Positions 7,210-16,403 are shown, numbered from the stretch's first letter. The stretch: DNA of 28,691 nucleotides from CAYMST01 sp964393115 (GCA_964393115.1 CAYMST010000023.1:1-28691), one strand, 5' to 3'. Notes: a model not told the origin generated them from the sequence alone. Numbers and translations are program-made.

Positions 7210-8454
7210 TCAACAATCTGGCGTAAGCATTTGCTTTTCAACATCAAACAGCTCGTTTAAAGCGTTTGAAAATTGGTCTTCGTTTCCTCTGGCACAGACG
7301 CTGCGCATCTGCTTAGCAGGAATTTTAACTATCTTCTTAATAAAATTATCTGTGACTTGCTCAATCAGGAGCTTTTCGTCTTCTCCTAGATTTGAGTAAC
7401 TGGCCATCGTTTCATTTCTTAAGCCTCGCAGTAAATGCTTGAACTGGCTGAGTACCGGTGACAGACTCATCACACGAAGCCAATCCAAAAATCCTTCTAT
7501 CGATTCTTCTATTATGGCTTCCACTACCGGTATTTCTCGCTTTCTAATTTCTAATGTTTCATCCACTAACTGACTAACTTCATCCAAGTCAATTATTCTG
7601 GATGTAATCCCTTTGTCCACACTTCTTGGTACTGCTAAATCGATAATACATGATGGCATTTTTTCTGACTTAGGAAACAGCCCTCTGTGTATCACTAAGT
7701 CTTTTCCAGAAATAGCACTGATTACTACATCATAGTCTCCTATATGACGGTTGAGATCCATGAATGGAATGGTCGAGTACGAAAGTTCATCAGCAAGAAA
7801 TATCGCCGAAGGAGCTGACCTATTCGTAAGACTTACCTTTTGATATCCTTTTAATTTAAGGTTTTTAGCAACAGCCACACCCATTTTTCCTGTTCCCACG
7901 AGCAACACTTTACTGTCTGTGGACAACCCTTCCAAGCTCGAAAGAATCTTAACAGAACTGTACGACACGGAAGAAGCTCCAGATCGAAATTTAGTTTCTT
8001 GTGATACTCTTTTTTGACTGAAAAACACTACATGCATCAATCGATGTATGTATGTGCCCGCCATATCTTCATCTACAGAAAGCCTGTATGCTTCTTTAAC
8101 TTGACCCACGATTTCTAAATCACCCAGTACCTGTGATCGTAGGCCAATCGACATGGAAAATATGTGTTCCAAGGCATCCACTTCCGACTTATGATCAAAG
8201 AAGTCAGCTACCTGAGCGTAGGAGACACACTTGAAAGCACATAGCAATTTGAGCNNNNNNNNNNNNGTTGTACTATAATAATATATCTCCGTCCGGTTAC
8301 ATGTGGATATAACCAGTGCTTCTTGAACTTCTAAAGTCTCTTTTAAGAACCTCAAAAAACCTACTTGCTCACTTTTTGATAGCACCAATTGGCTACGTAT
8401 TTCAAGCGAGGCTTTTTCATGAGATAATATCAGTACGTTCAGTGCATTCTCCAT
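7210..8454 (-). CDS. hemA: Glutamyl-tRNA reductase
   Basis: Reduces glutamyl-tRNA(Glu) to glutamate-1-semialdehyde with NADPH, the committed step of C5-pathway heme synthesis. The 414-residue protein has the catalytic STCNRTEIY segment with nucleophilic Cys52, the substrate-domain motif SQVLGDLEIVGQVKEAY (with GD where many bacteria have GE), the NADPH-binding GTGKMG loop, and a helical C-terminal dimerisation domain. Twelve unresolved bases (8255-8266) blank about five residues just after the catalytic segment; the frame is kept across the gap. It heads the minus-strand run of heme-related genes, with the globin gene next. Heme supply and heme users being adjacent suggests shared logic, though hemA is a general housekeeping gene. 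Confidence 0.96.
   Translation of the reverse strand: MENALNVLILSHEKASLEIRSQLVLSKSEQVGFLRFLKETLEVQEALVISTCNRTEIYYYSTXXXXXLKLLCAFKCVSYAQVADFFDHKSEVDALEHIFSMSIGLRSQVLGDLEIVGQVKEAYRLSVDEDMAGTYIHRLMHVVFFSQKRVSQETKFRSGASSVSYSSVKILSSLEGLSTDSKVLLVGTGKMGVAVAKNLKLKGYQKVSLTNRSAPSAIFLADELSYSTIPFMDLNRHIGDYDVVISAISGKDLVIHRGLFPKSEKMPSCIIDLAVPRSVDKGITSRIIDLDEVSQLVDETLEIRKREIPVVEAIIEESIEGFLDWLRVMSLSPVLSQFKHLLRGLRNETMASYSNLGEDEKLLIEQVTDNFIKKIVKIPAKQMRSVCARGNEDQFSNALNELFDVEKQMLTPDC
8255..8266. other. Run of 12 undetermined bases (N)
   Basis: An assembly or masking gap inside hemA. Reading frame continues on both sides with conserved HemA sequence, so the true missing length is probably 12 bases or another multiple of three. 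Confidence 0.99.
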
Positions 8455-8673
8455 TTACCATCAGTCTTTTCAAAGAAATCTTTGAATCAATGAAAATATA
8501 ATATCTTATACGTAAAACTACGTACCAAAAGTAATGGGCTGTGATATCAATTATTATGGTTCACTACAGAGAGGATTGGGTTTTTGCGCACTTAAATACC
8601 TGCCATACGACAGTTGTCGACCACTAACCAATTCGATAAAGTAGAAATTGTAGGATTTAATTGAATTCCTGTA

Positions 8674-9891
8674 CTATAAGGGCACTACCGAACGTTGAGT
8701 TTCTTCGTAAGACGCCTCGCTTACCATAGCTTCTGCAGCAAATTCTTCCCATTTCCCAATTGCCTCTGCTACTTGATCAAGGATATCTTGAGCTTTTTTA
8801 ACGCTAAAAATCTTTGCCAGGCCAAGAAGATGCTCACGTGTAGGGTGCTTTCCTTCGTTGTTTACAAGAGTGCTATGCTGCCCATGCCCAGAGGAGGAAT
8901 AGGTCAGATCATAAGCAGGCGAGAATCTCCATTTACCCTTTCGATCCATGAGAAAAGAAAAGTTCTTACTATGATCGTCTCGATTATGTGCCATGACATT
9001 GAAAGCTGCCAGCCTCAATACTTTTTCATAGGCACCTACATGTTTTTCCAGTCGAAAGGCGCAGTCCATTAGGTGTCCATAATCTAGTTGACTATACCGA
9101 AAGTCATCATGCATTATGCCACTCGCCGAGTGAACATGGAAACGGTTATCACCTTTTCTATCAAATCGGCGTGTTCCAAAAAACTGGCGTCCTGTCTCAC
9201 TGGTGAATAGCCGACATTCGGTCATGTCAATACCTGCCTGCTTAGCCATCAGGTGATACGCATATTCAATATTGGCAATATCAGGCCTGTCAAAGGAAGA
9301 AGGAAACTTAATAATCCAATGCTCATAGCCTTCTGGCAAGCTTTGTTCACCATAAATGATATCACCATTTCGTTGGTTATAGCCAACAAATACTTTAGGT
9401 CTAGCACCTCCCGATGACCCTCCAATCGTAAAGAGTTCTTCTAATAGTGCTGACTCTGTACCATTAAGAATAGCAGTAGCTTCATCAGCTAGTGTATCTA
9501 ACCGAAACTGATTATTATAATAGCCTTCCTCCATGGTAGGAGCATATGTCAAAGCACCCATGCCATGGTTACCTATATAAAGTAATCGATCTAGTGCAGT
9601 AAGGTCTCTTGGATTGAGTCCTTTGGCTACAAGAGACCGATCCAGAAGCAGTCGTCCCCATCCATCGGGTAAGGAATCGTTAAAAACACCGTAAAGCCCA
9701 TCAAAAGGCTTCCATTCGGCAGTATAAACCTTCTCAGCAGTTGGTATCTTAATTGGTGAAATATTCAGCTTATACTGCAAAAATGAAGGATAATATTTAA
9801 AATGGATTTGTCTACCGTTTTGGACCAGTTCTCCGACTTCTATCTTTTCTGACTCTAGATCCAGTGAAACCGTAACACGATCAACAACCAT
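8674..9891 (-). CDS. hipA: HipA-family serine/threonine kinase toxin
   Basis: Toxin kinase of a type II toxin-antitoxin pair; the best-known HipA phosphorylates GltX and induces dormancy, but targets vary by subfamily. The 405-residue protein is full length: an N-terminal subdomain with the FNDSLPDGWGR motif (70-80), the flexible Ser/Gly loop GGSSGGARPK (157-166), whose serines correspond to the autophosphorylation loop of E. coli HipA, the catalytic loop HNRDDHSKN (302-310, catalytic D305), and the metal-binding Asp of AYDLTYS (D328). All key residues are present, so it should be active. The start codon shares one base with the hipB stop (TAATG), showing translational coupling. It is about 35 residues shorter than the E. 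coli protein. Confidence 0.93.
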   Translation of the reverse strand: MVVDRVTVSLDLESEKIEVGELVQNGRQIHFKYYPSFLQYKLNISPIKIPTAEKVYTAEWKPFDGLYGVFNDSLPDGWGRLLLDRSLVAKGLNPRDLTALDRLLYIGNHGMGALTYAPTMEEGYYNNQFRLDTLADEATAILNGTESALLEELFTIGGSSGGARPKVFVGYNQRNGDIIYGEQSLPEGYEHWIIKFPSSFDRPDIANIEYAYHLMAKQAGIDMTECRLFTSETGRQFFGTRRFDRKGDNRFHVHSASGIMHDDFRYSQLDYGHLMDCAFRLEKHVGAYEKVLRLAAFNVMAHNRDDHSKNFSFLMDRKGKWRFSPAYDLTYSSSGHGQHSTLVNNEGKHPTREHLLGLAKIFSVKKAQDILDQVAEAIGKWEEFAAEAMVSEASYEETQRSVVPL

Positions 9892-10184
9892 TATCCTTCA
9901 TTCATTTTTTTGCTGAACAGCTGCAGAACATCATTTTCTTTTTCTGTACTTTGAAATAACTGTTGAAACTCATCTAACCTTTCAAGTACATATGCGAGCT
10001 TTAGCAGCGACTCTAAAGATATTTGGCCCGAAGATTCAAAACGCTTTAAACTACCTAATGAAACTCCTGATCGCTGAGCCAGGTCCTTTTGAGATATCTT
10101 TTGATATTTCCTTACACCTTTGAGACGATCGGCTAGTTCTACAAGTACGTCAGAAGGTAAACGTTCTGTACTAAAAGGATTCAT
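9891..10184 (-). CDS. hipB: HipB-like antitoxin, XRE-family helix-turn-helix
   Basis: DNA-binding antitoxin of 97 residues that should neutralise HipA and repress its own operon. An XRE/Cro-type helix-turn-helix spans about 17-75, with the turn region SQKDLAQRSGVSLGSLKRFE (32-51). The C-terminal tail (78-97) is polar and probably contacts HipA. It is the first gene of the pair. Three TTAAC-containing repeats lie directly upstream, at the place expected for autoregulatory operators. Confidence 0.88.
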   Translation of the reverse strand: MNPFSTERLPSDVLVELADRLKGVRKYQKISQKDLAQRSGVSLGSLKRFESSGQISLESLLKLAYVLERLDEFQQLFQSTEKENDVLQLFSKKMNEG

Positions 10185-10186
10185 GA

Positions 10187-10247
10187 AGCTAATATATTAA
10201 CTAAAAGTGAGTAATTAACATAAAAATAGCTCATATATTAACCAAAA
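10187..10247. promoter_or_regulatory. Candidate HipB operator: two 20-bp direct repeats plus a weak third
   Basis: AGCTAATATATTAACTAAAA (10187-10206) and AGCTCATATATTAACCAAAA (10228-10247) agree at 18 of 20 positions and are 41 bases apart, close to four helical turns. A weaker copy with the same TTAAC core lies between them (core 10215-10219). The first repeat begins two bases upstream of the hipB start codon, and the set fills almost the whole 67-base gap. The repeats are seen directly; binding by HipB is inferred from the family's autoregulation. Confidence 0.55.
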
Positions 10248-10251
10248 AAAA

Positions 10252-12054
10252 CTACTTAATGAATAATTCAATGGTCTCACTCCTTGTTTCATTGCCCAAC
10301 TTGTCAATGGCCCGAATGCTAAAACTAACAAGTCCTGGTTCTTTGAAACGGTATGGCTTAGCGTAAACAATTTCCTCTCCACCATTGATACTGAAATAAA
10401 TATCTTCTGTATCCACAACGGCATCTGTTGCTCCAAGATATAATTTGGTTCCTTTCGAATATACCGGAATTGGAGCGTCCTTATCGTTCAGGACAATATG
10501 TCCTACTGGCTCCATACTTATTATGTACTCAAGCTTTGGGCCAGTGTTGTCTACCACAAAAAAGAAGTCTTTTGTATTTCTATTGTTTACCTCATCTGTA
10601 CCATAGAAGTCTATTACGTAAAGCCCTTCATCTTGCAAGGTAATAGGCGCAGCATAATCTACCCCCTTTGCTCCGTTAATTTTATAACCCATGGCCTTCA
10701 CACCACTTTCTATGTCATCAGCATTAAGCACTATTCTAGTAGCACTGGTAATGAAAGTAGTATCTCTAGAAAAATATTGAGAACCAGTATATGAATGAGA
10801 TATTTCTGGAGCATCCATGTCCATGTCCAGTGCTTTCCTGCCTCCATATTCCTCCATGAACAAACCTTTATAGTCATTGTTTACCTTATCAACCGCATAA
10901 TACTTAACGACGTGGCTACCTTTTGACTTGTCAAGTATAAACGGTTCTCGATATATTTTCTCCGGCCCACCGTCAATAGAATAAATGAGTTTTTTAACCC
11001 CTGCTTTATTATCCATTGCCTTAAGTTGTACTTTGGTTCTTGTGGAAATAAATACTCTTCCTCTATTTTGATACTGATCTCCTAATACCGTTGCTTCTAC
11101 CTCTGGCGGCTTAGCATCTAAGTAAAATTTAAATTCCTTACTTACTTCCTTGTTTTCAACATTGTCCTTCCCGAAGAACGTTATTATATGCTCACCATCA
11201 GACAGTTGATTGAGTTTGATTTCGGATGTGTAGACTCGTGATGCGCTACCGTCCATTTCATAGTAAACATCCTTAAGTCCAGAGGAATAGTCTATGGAAG
11301 ATAGTGATATCGTAGATCTAGGGGACAACACATTTCCCGAACGATCACCTAGGACTTGATATTCAGAGACCGGGGCTTTAATATCATGAATAAAAGTATG
11401 CTGATGTAATTCTTCTTCGTTACCTACCTTGTCTATTGCATAAACCTTCAAATCGTAGGCCCTGTCATCAGAATAGGTGATTTCGTTTTTATACTTTTGA
11501 TAATCTCCGTCATCCAAGGAATATAATATATAATTAACCCCAGAGTTCTGATCAATGGAAGTAGCAGAAGTGGTTAATCCGGGGCCATAATACACATCTC
11601 CTTCTTCGGAAGTATATTCAACAGCATTATCAAATTTTACGGAAGTCAATGGTGACTGACTATCTTTAAAAACTTCCCAAAGCAACTCAACCTTTGGCTC
11701 AACTACCTTACCTATGCTGTCTACAGCATATGACGTACGGAAATAATTAACACCTTCGGTGTCTAAATACATTGGGTCCACATATTCCGGAGTGCTCTCC
11801 GACTGAAGTAAGTGTGCGTTTTTAGCATCTGGATTATCAGAAATAAAAATAAACATAGGAAGCTCCGATTGCCAGTATAATGTTCCGTCTTCGCTCACCG
11901 TATAGACTTTTTTATGTTCAGGTTTCACTTGAGCTGTCAACGGATATGCCAAAGAACAGATGATAAGCATCACGATACCATAGCGGCTATAGAGGCGTAA
12001 GCGACCACTAAGGTAATGATGGACTGTTGACGCTATGTCATCTTCTTTTCGCAT
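10252..12054 (-). CDS. Exported OmpL47-like Ig-repeat protein
   Basis: Secreted or surface protein of 600 residues. A hydrophobic segment (26-40, ending TAQ) looks like a signal peptide with an unusually long N-region. Five tandem repeats of about 90 residues follow (about 132-224, 225-312, 313-410, 411-502, 503-600). Each has the same plan: a D-x-P-type opening, a strand ending in a T-x-I-x-L phrase, SGV or a variant, a YxxDGG-like turn, and a closing yxVDxxgN phrase. This matches the OmpL47-type repeats known from Leptospira outer-membrane proteins and many Bacteroidetes. A degenerate sixth copy may occupy 45-128. No enzyme domain is visible, so a binding or structural role is likely. It is divergent from the TPR-CHAT gene across 182 bases, and its stop lies 67 bases upstream of the hipB start codon. 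Confidence 0.75.
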   Translation of the reverse strand: MRKEDDIASTVHHYLSGRLRLYSRYGIVMLIICSLAYPLTAQVKPEHKKVYTVSEDGTLYWQSELPMFIFISDNPDAKNAHLLQSESTPEYVDPMYLDTEGVNYFRTSYAVDSIGKVVEPKVELLWEVFKDSQSPLTSVKFDNAVEYTSEEGDVYYGPGLTTSATSIDQNSGVNYILYSLDDGDYQKYKNEITYSDDRAYDLKVYAIDKVGNEEELHQHTFIHDIKAPVSEYQVLGDRSGNVLSPRSTISLSSIDYSSGLKDVYYEMDGSASRVYTSEIKLNQLSDGEHIITFFGKDNVENKEVSKEFKFYLDAKPPEVEATVLGDQYQNRGRVFISTRTKVQLKAMDNKAGVKKLIYSIDGGPEKIYREPFILDKSKGSHVVKYYAVDKVNNDYKGLFMEEYGGRKALDMDMDAPEISHSYTGSQYFSRDTTFITSATRIVLNADDIESGVKAMGYKINGAKGVDYAAPITLQDEGLYVIDFYGTDEVNNRNTKDFFFVVDNTGPKLEYIISMEPVGHIVLNDKDAPIPVYSKGTKLYLGATDAVVDTEDIYFSINGGEEIVYAKPYRFKEPGLVSFSIRAIDKLGNETRSETIELFIK

Positions 12055-12236
12055 TGCTTAAATCAATAATAATAAAATCCTTATGGTTGGACGTAACTTA
12101 TTGACAGTAAATAAAGATAAATCCTAGCTTCGGTTAAACCATTTTACCGACTTTTTTCATTTTTTTGTATTATTCCGGATTGATCGTTGATCTGTAACAC
12201 CTAAATCCTTTTGTCGTATAAGTTAATGCGATTTGT
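12055..12236. promoter_or_regulatory. Divergent promoter region
   Basis: This 182-base AT-rich gap separates the start codons of the OmpL47-like gene and the TPR-CHAT gene and must hold both promoters. On the plus strand, TCCTTTTG (12207-12214) is one mismatch from the Bacteroidetes -7 box TAnnTTTG, with a TTG 16 bases upstream. No clear dyad operator is seen. Confidence 0.35.
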
Positions 12237-15200
12237 ATGTGTTGTCTTTTTCTAAGAACTCTTATCGTCGGAGTCCTTTTCTGTAATGTTAGTTATCTGC
12301 ATGGCTCCACCTCCTCACGTTTAGCCGAAAACCCCTCGGCTCAAACACAGGATTCAAGTGCACTAGCACTAGTGCATAAAGCAGACACTCTTCTTCTCTA
12401 CAACAGACACGATAGCTCTATTAGCTACCTGCAGCAGGCCCTTGAGATTTTTGAAACCAAAAAACAATGGCACGGCATTATCATTTGTAAAAATAAAATC
12501 AGTGAGAACCTAAGTGCAATATTCAACCTTCAAGACGCGCTTGGCTTAGCCACTGAAACCTTACAACTGGCTAAAGAGCATTTAGGTGAAAATCACCTGG
12601 AGACTGCTGCGGCTATCAATAATATTGGTAATGTATATTACTTGACTGGGCAGCATGAAAAAGCGCTGGAAGAGTTCGAGAAAGCGCTCGCTATCCATGA
12701 ACACCCGGGAAATAAGGATCATCTCTATTCTGCGCCCACAAATCTTGGGATAGGAAACGTCTACTATGGTAAAAACCGATATGCTGAAGCATTCAAATAC
12801 TTCAAAAGCGCCCTGGAAACGAATCAACGGATTCTCGGTGAAGATCATCCTTATGTGGCCAACTCATACTTGAGTCTCGGAAACCTCTACCGAAATAAAG
12901 GGAGCTATAACCTGGCTACCGAATATTATGAAAAAGCGCTTGAGATCAACCAAAGTAACTTCGGAGAAAACCACCCTGATGTAGCCACAACATATGTTGG
13001 CTTGGCAGACATATACAAAAGCAGTGGGCAGTACGAAATTGCCATGCAATACTACAATCAAGCGGAATTAATCTACAATAATTTCCTGAATCGCATCAAC
13101 CCTAAGTTTGGAGCCATCTATTTGGGAATCGCAGATGTGCACAAAAACAGAGGGAACTACCGGGATGCACTTGTGTATTACAAACGAACAAAAGACTTGT
13201 TTGCCAAGACTATTGGTGAAAATCACCAGAGCTATATTCAAGCCAATCTCGGCATTGGTAATACTTACATGTACCAAGAGAAATTCAAAGAGGCTCTAGA
13301 TTACTACAACCGCGTCATCGATATCAATTATAAGTTGGTGGGAGATGCACATGCAAACTCATCAGCGGCCAATAATAACCTTGGAAGTATTTACTATTTC
13401 TTTGGTGATTTCGACCTGGCCGTTCGGTATTTCAAAAAAGCATTGGAAATTGATCTAGAACTCCACGGAACAGAGCATCCAAATGTCGCCAATGCCTATT
13501 ATAACCTGGGAAGAGTATTTGGAGAAAAAGGGGAGACGGTGACGGCACTACAATATGTCCAAGATGCCATTAACGCCAGCATTATTGACTTCCATGACCA
13601 GAATATTTATGTAAACCCTGCTTTGGTTAACTTTTTTGACAACAAAGACCTACTTTGGTTTTTGAGTTTTAAAGGTGAATTGTTAGAGTCCGGATTCACG
13701 GGAAGTGCCAACATGAAAGGGTTAGATATTGCGCTCAATAGCTTTATCTTAAGCGATAGTTTGGTCGAACAAATACGGCAATCTTATACCGATAGAAAAG
13801 ATAAAATAGAACTTGCTCAATTTTCTAGTAAGATCTATGAAAGTGCTGTTCGATCATGTTATTCGCTAGTTACCATGCTAAATGAAGAAAATGTCAAACA
13901 AATATCTCGCGACGCTAACTATGAGCAAAAGCATGCTGAATACCTTGACTGGCTGATTCATTTTACCGAAAAAAACAAAGCTGCCATTCTATTCTCTTCG
14001 CTTGCGGAATCCAACGCTAAATCGTTTGGAGGCTTGCCCGATACGTTGCTCAATTTGGAAGAGGAATTAAAGAAACTTATCAATCAGTATACGCAAGAAC
14101 TAGCCGCCAACCCCGATAGCTCGATGCGCGCTTTTTACCAACAAGAACTTTTCAAGGTAAACCGTGAGTATGAGGATTTAATAGAAAATTTTGAAACGGA
14201 GTACCCAAAATATTTTGATCTGAAATATGATATTAGCGTGGCCAACTCGAGTAGCCTTCAGTCACTGCTAGATGACCAGTCCATGATTCTCTCTTATTAT
14301 GTCATGGAAGATGATCTTTTCATTTTGCATATCTTCAAAGATAAAATAGAGGTCTACTACCACGATAAAATCGATAGCTATGAACAAACTATTAAAGCTA
14401 TGCGCGCAGGGATACTATATAAAAGTAGGAGGATATATACCCGCAGTGCTCATAAGCTTTACAAGCAACTCTTCCCAGATAAGATACCAGAGCAGATAGA
14501 AAATATAATTGTCGTGCTAGATGGGGTTATGTCTACTATTCCATTTGAGGCTTTGTTAACAGAAAATGTTGCTGACACGCTGGAATATCAGGACTTCCCT
14601 TATCTCATCAAGTCTCATGGCTTTTCCTATACCTATTCAGCCAACTTATTGTACAAGACATTCAAAAATGAAAAAATCTTACGTCCAAAATCCAGAAAAG
14701 AAGTGATTTCACTGGCTCCTATTGATTTTGATGTTGATAACTTAATTGCGATGCGTAAGAAAAGGGACCTCGCGGCTCAAGAGACCAATTCTAAATATGC
14801 ATATACCAGAGCTGTTTCCATCGCTCCAGAGGAGATGCAGCCGCTGCCTGGCACGCGAATAGAGGCAATTGGTATTGATAGTATTCGTTCATTGCATAAT
14901 CATAAAGGAGATATGCTGCTTTACGAGGATGCTAACGAGACGACCGTCAAATCAGATATGCTTAGCGAGTATAAGTACGTGCACATTGCCTCACATGGGT
15001 TCGTAAATCAGCAAGAACCTGAGTTTTCAGGTATTTTCTTGTTCATGGACTCTACTCATAAAGAGGAAGACAATATCCTATTTACCGGTGAAGTGTACAA
15101 TATCTCGTTAAACGCTGAGTTGGTGACTTTATCTGCATGTGAGACAGGACTCGGAAAAATATCATCAGGAGAAGGAATAATTGGGTTAACAAGAGCACTC

Positions 15201-15434
15201 ATCTACGCAGGTGCAAAAAATGTAACGGTATCGTTATGGAAGGTGTCAGACGCTTCTACCAAGGAGTTGATGATCGATTATTATTCCGACTTTTTGGAAA
15301 AACCTATTCCTAAAAAGCTAGACGAAAGTCTAGCTTACTCCCCATCCATGCGGAAGGCAAAATTAAAAATGATCAATAGTCCCAAGTTCTCGCATCCGTA
15401 TTATTGGTCTCCATTTGTACTGATCGGAAAGTAA
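12237..15434 (+). CDS. Exported TPR-CHAT protein (putative caspase-like cysteine protease)
   Basis: Protein of 1065 residues. A hydrophobic start (3-19) followed by a Ser-rich stretch looks like a cleavable signal peptide, placing the protein in the periplasm or outside. Eight clear tetratricopeptide repeats in a 42-residue, kinesin-light-chain-like phase (GENHPDVA...A..YY..AL) span about 114-445, with one or two weaker ones before them. A helical linker leads to a C-terminal CHAT domain (about 740-1065) with the catalytic dyad His920 in HIASHGF and Cys968 in LSACETGLG. CHAT is a clan CD peptidase fold that cleaves after specific residues when a partner is bound. The dyad is intact. The next gene, a CPBP membrane protein, follows 12 bases later. 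The substrate is unknown. Confidence 0.88.
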   Translation: MCCLFLRTLIVGVLFCNVSYLHGSTSSRLAENPSAQTQDSSALALVHKADTLLLYNRHDSSISYLQQALEIFETKKQWHGIIICKNKISENLSAIFNLQDALGLATETLQLAKEHLGENHLETAAAINNIGNVYYLTGQHEKALEEFEKALAIHEHPGNKDHLYSAPTNLGIGNVYYGKNRYAEAFKYFKSALETNQRILGEDHPYVANSYLSLGNLYRNKGSYNLATEYYEKALEINQSNFGENHPDVATTYVGLADIYKSSGQYEIAMQYYNQAELIYNNFLNRINPKFGAIYLGIADVHKNRGNYRDALVYYKRTKDLFAKTIGENHQSYIQANLGIGNTYMYQEKFKEALDYYNRVIDINYKLVGDAHANSSAANNNLGSIYYFFGDFDLAVRYFKKALEIDLELHGTEHPNVANAYYNLGRVFGEKGETVTALQYVQDAINASIIDFHDQNIYVNPALVNFFDNKDLLWFLSFKGELLESGFTGSANMKGLDIALNSFILSDSLVEQIRQSYTDRKDKIELAQFSSKIYESAVRSCYSLVTMLNEENVKQISRDANYEQKHAEYLDWLIHFTEKNKAAILFSSLAESNAKSFGGLPDTLLNLEEELKKLINQYTQELAANPDSSMRAFYQQELFKVNREYEDLIENFETEYPKYFDLKYDISVANSSSLQSLLDDQSMILSYYVMEDDLFILHIFKDKIEVYYHDKIDSYEQTIKAMRAGILYKSRRIYTRSAHKLYKQLFPDKIPEQIENIIVVLDGVMSTIPFEALLTENVADTLEYQDFPYLIKSHGFSYTYSANLLYKTFKNEKILRPKSRKEVISLAPIDFDVDNLIAMRKKRDLAAQETNSKYAYTRAVSIAPEEMQPLPGTRIEAIGIDSIRSLHNHKGDMLLYEDANETTVKSDMLSEYKYVHIASHGFVNQQEPEFSGIFLFMDSTHKEEDNILFTGEVYNISLNAELVTLSACETGLGKISSGEGIIGLTRALIYAGAKNVTVSLWKVSDASTKELMIDYYSDFLEKPIPKKLDESLAYSPSMRKAKLKMINSPKFSHPYYWSPFVLIGK

Positions 15435-15446
15435 GCATCATTAAAA

Positions 15447-16403
15447 GTGCTCAAGCTTATCCACCTCATCTTTCGATTTACCGGCTGCTACTTTCATCCT
15501 AAATTATTTGGATGTATTGGCATTTTTCTGTCCCTATTCACTTTATTAGAATATCAGTATTCAATTTATGACACCATTATAGCGCCATTAATAGGAAACC
15601 CAATTCGCATTCCATTAATGTTCATTCATCAGGTAACACCTTTCCTTGTTACGTGCACGTTTATTTCCCTCTTCACCAAAAAAAAATCATGGATAAAATC
15701 TAAAACATTTTGGCTAAAGGTTATCGCTGGTTTTAGCATCGTTTCTATTGGGCGATCGTTATATATCCCTTGGCATTTTTTACTGGATTTCAACGAGGTA
15801 GATGAACACTTTATAAAACAAATATTTCGACAAATCGACGGGCTTCTTATTATCGTTGCCCCTCTTTTGTTGATTCACATATTTTTGGAGAAACCATACT
15901 TCAAAGGCTACTATGGCTTAAGATCCGAGGAGAATCATGTTAAACCATACTTATACATGCTTCTAATTATGGTATTTGGAGTCGGTTTAGGTTTCAAAAT
16001 TGGAGATTTAAACGAATTTTATCCCGTATATCAACGTAGCGGAGGAGACGAGTTTGCTTTGCAAAACGACCTCTCACGGTTCATTACGATTATCACCTTC
16101 GAGCTAGCATATGCTATTGATTTCTTCTGGGTCGAGCTTTTCTTTCGAGGCTTCTTAGTATTGGCTTTTACGCGCTGGTTTGGTGGCCATGCTGTTCTCA
16201 TTATGGTCTCCACCTATGTATTTGCGCATTATGGAAAGCCATTAACAGAAATCATAGGCTCTTGCTTTGGGGCTTATATCCTCGGTATACTAACTTATCA
16301 TACGCGTAGCGTCTGGACAGGAATAGTCTTGCATATCGGAATCGCCTGGATCTCAGAGTTATTTGGTTTTTTTAATTTGGCAGACATTTTTCTCAATAAT
16401 TAG
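15447..16403 (+). CDS. CPBP/CAAX-family membrane protein with altered catalytic motif
   Basis: Polytopic membrane protein of 318 residues with a GTG start 12 bases after the TPR-CHAT stop, so very likely cotranscribed. Its C-terminal part follows the CPBP (type II CAAX protease, Abi) pattern: VELFFRGF (229-236), FAHYG, and a final LHIGIAW helix. In active members the first motif is EExxxR; here the first position is Val229, leaving Glu230 and Arg234. The two later histidines are kept. It may therefore be an inactive or shifted-mechanism member, or the alignment may hide an unusual active site. Family members process prenylated or bacteriocin-related peptides, or have no known substrate. Its pairing with an exported caspase-like protein is the main clue to its role. 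Confidence 0.75.
   Translation: MLKLIHLIFRFTGCYFHPKLFGCIGIFLSLFTLLEYQYSIYDTIIAPLIGNPIRIPLMFIHQVTPFLVTCTFISLFTKKKSWIKSKTFWLKVIAGFSIVSIGRSLYIPWHFLLDFNEVDEHFIKQIFRQIDGLLIIVAPLLLIHIFLEKPYFKGYYGLRSEENHVKPYLYMLLIMVFGVGLGFKIGDLNEFYPVYQRSGGDEFALQNDLSRFITIITFELAYAIDFFWVELFFRGFLVLAFTRWFGGHAVLIMVSTYVFAHYGKPLTEIIGSCFGAYILGILTYHTRSVWTGIVLHIGIAWISELFGFFNLADIFLNN

Noticed and set aside
7167..7247. N-terminal extension of the globin to an upstream ATG
   Set aside because: It would overlap hemA by 38 bases and adds Lys-rich sequence unlike globins; the ATG at 7166 gives a normal globin length.
8695..9072. Open frame antisense to hipA
   Set aside because: Shadow of the hipA coding sequence; no start context or recognisable domain.
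12237..16403. Gasdermin-type or Craspase-type defence system
   Set aside because: No gasdermin-like pore protein and no CRISPR genes or array are nearby, and the CHAT protein is exported.
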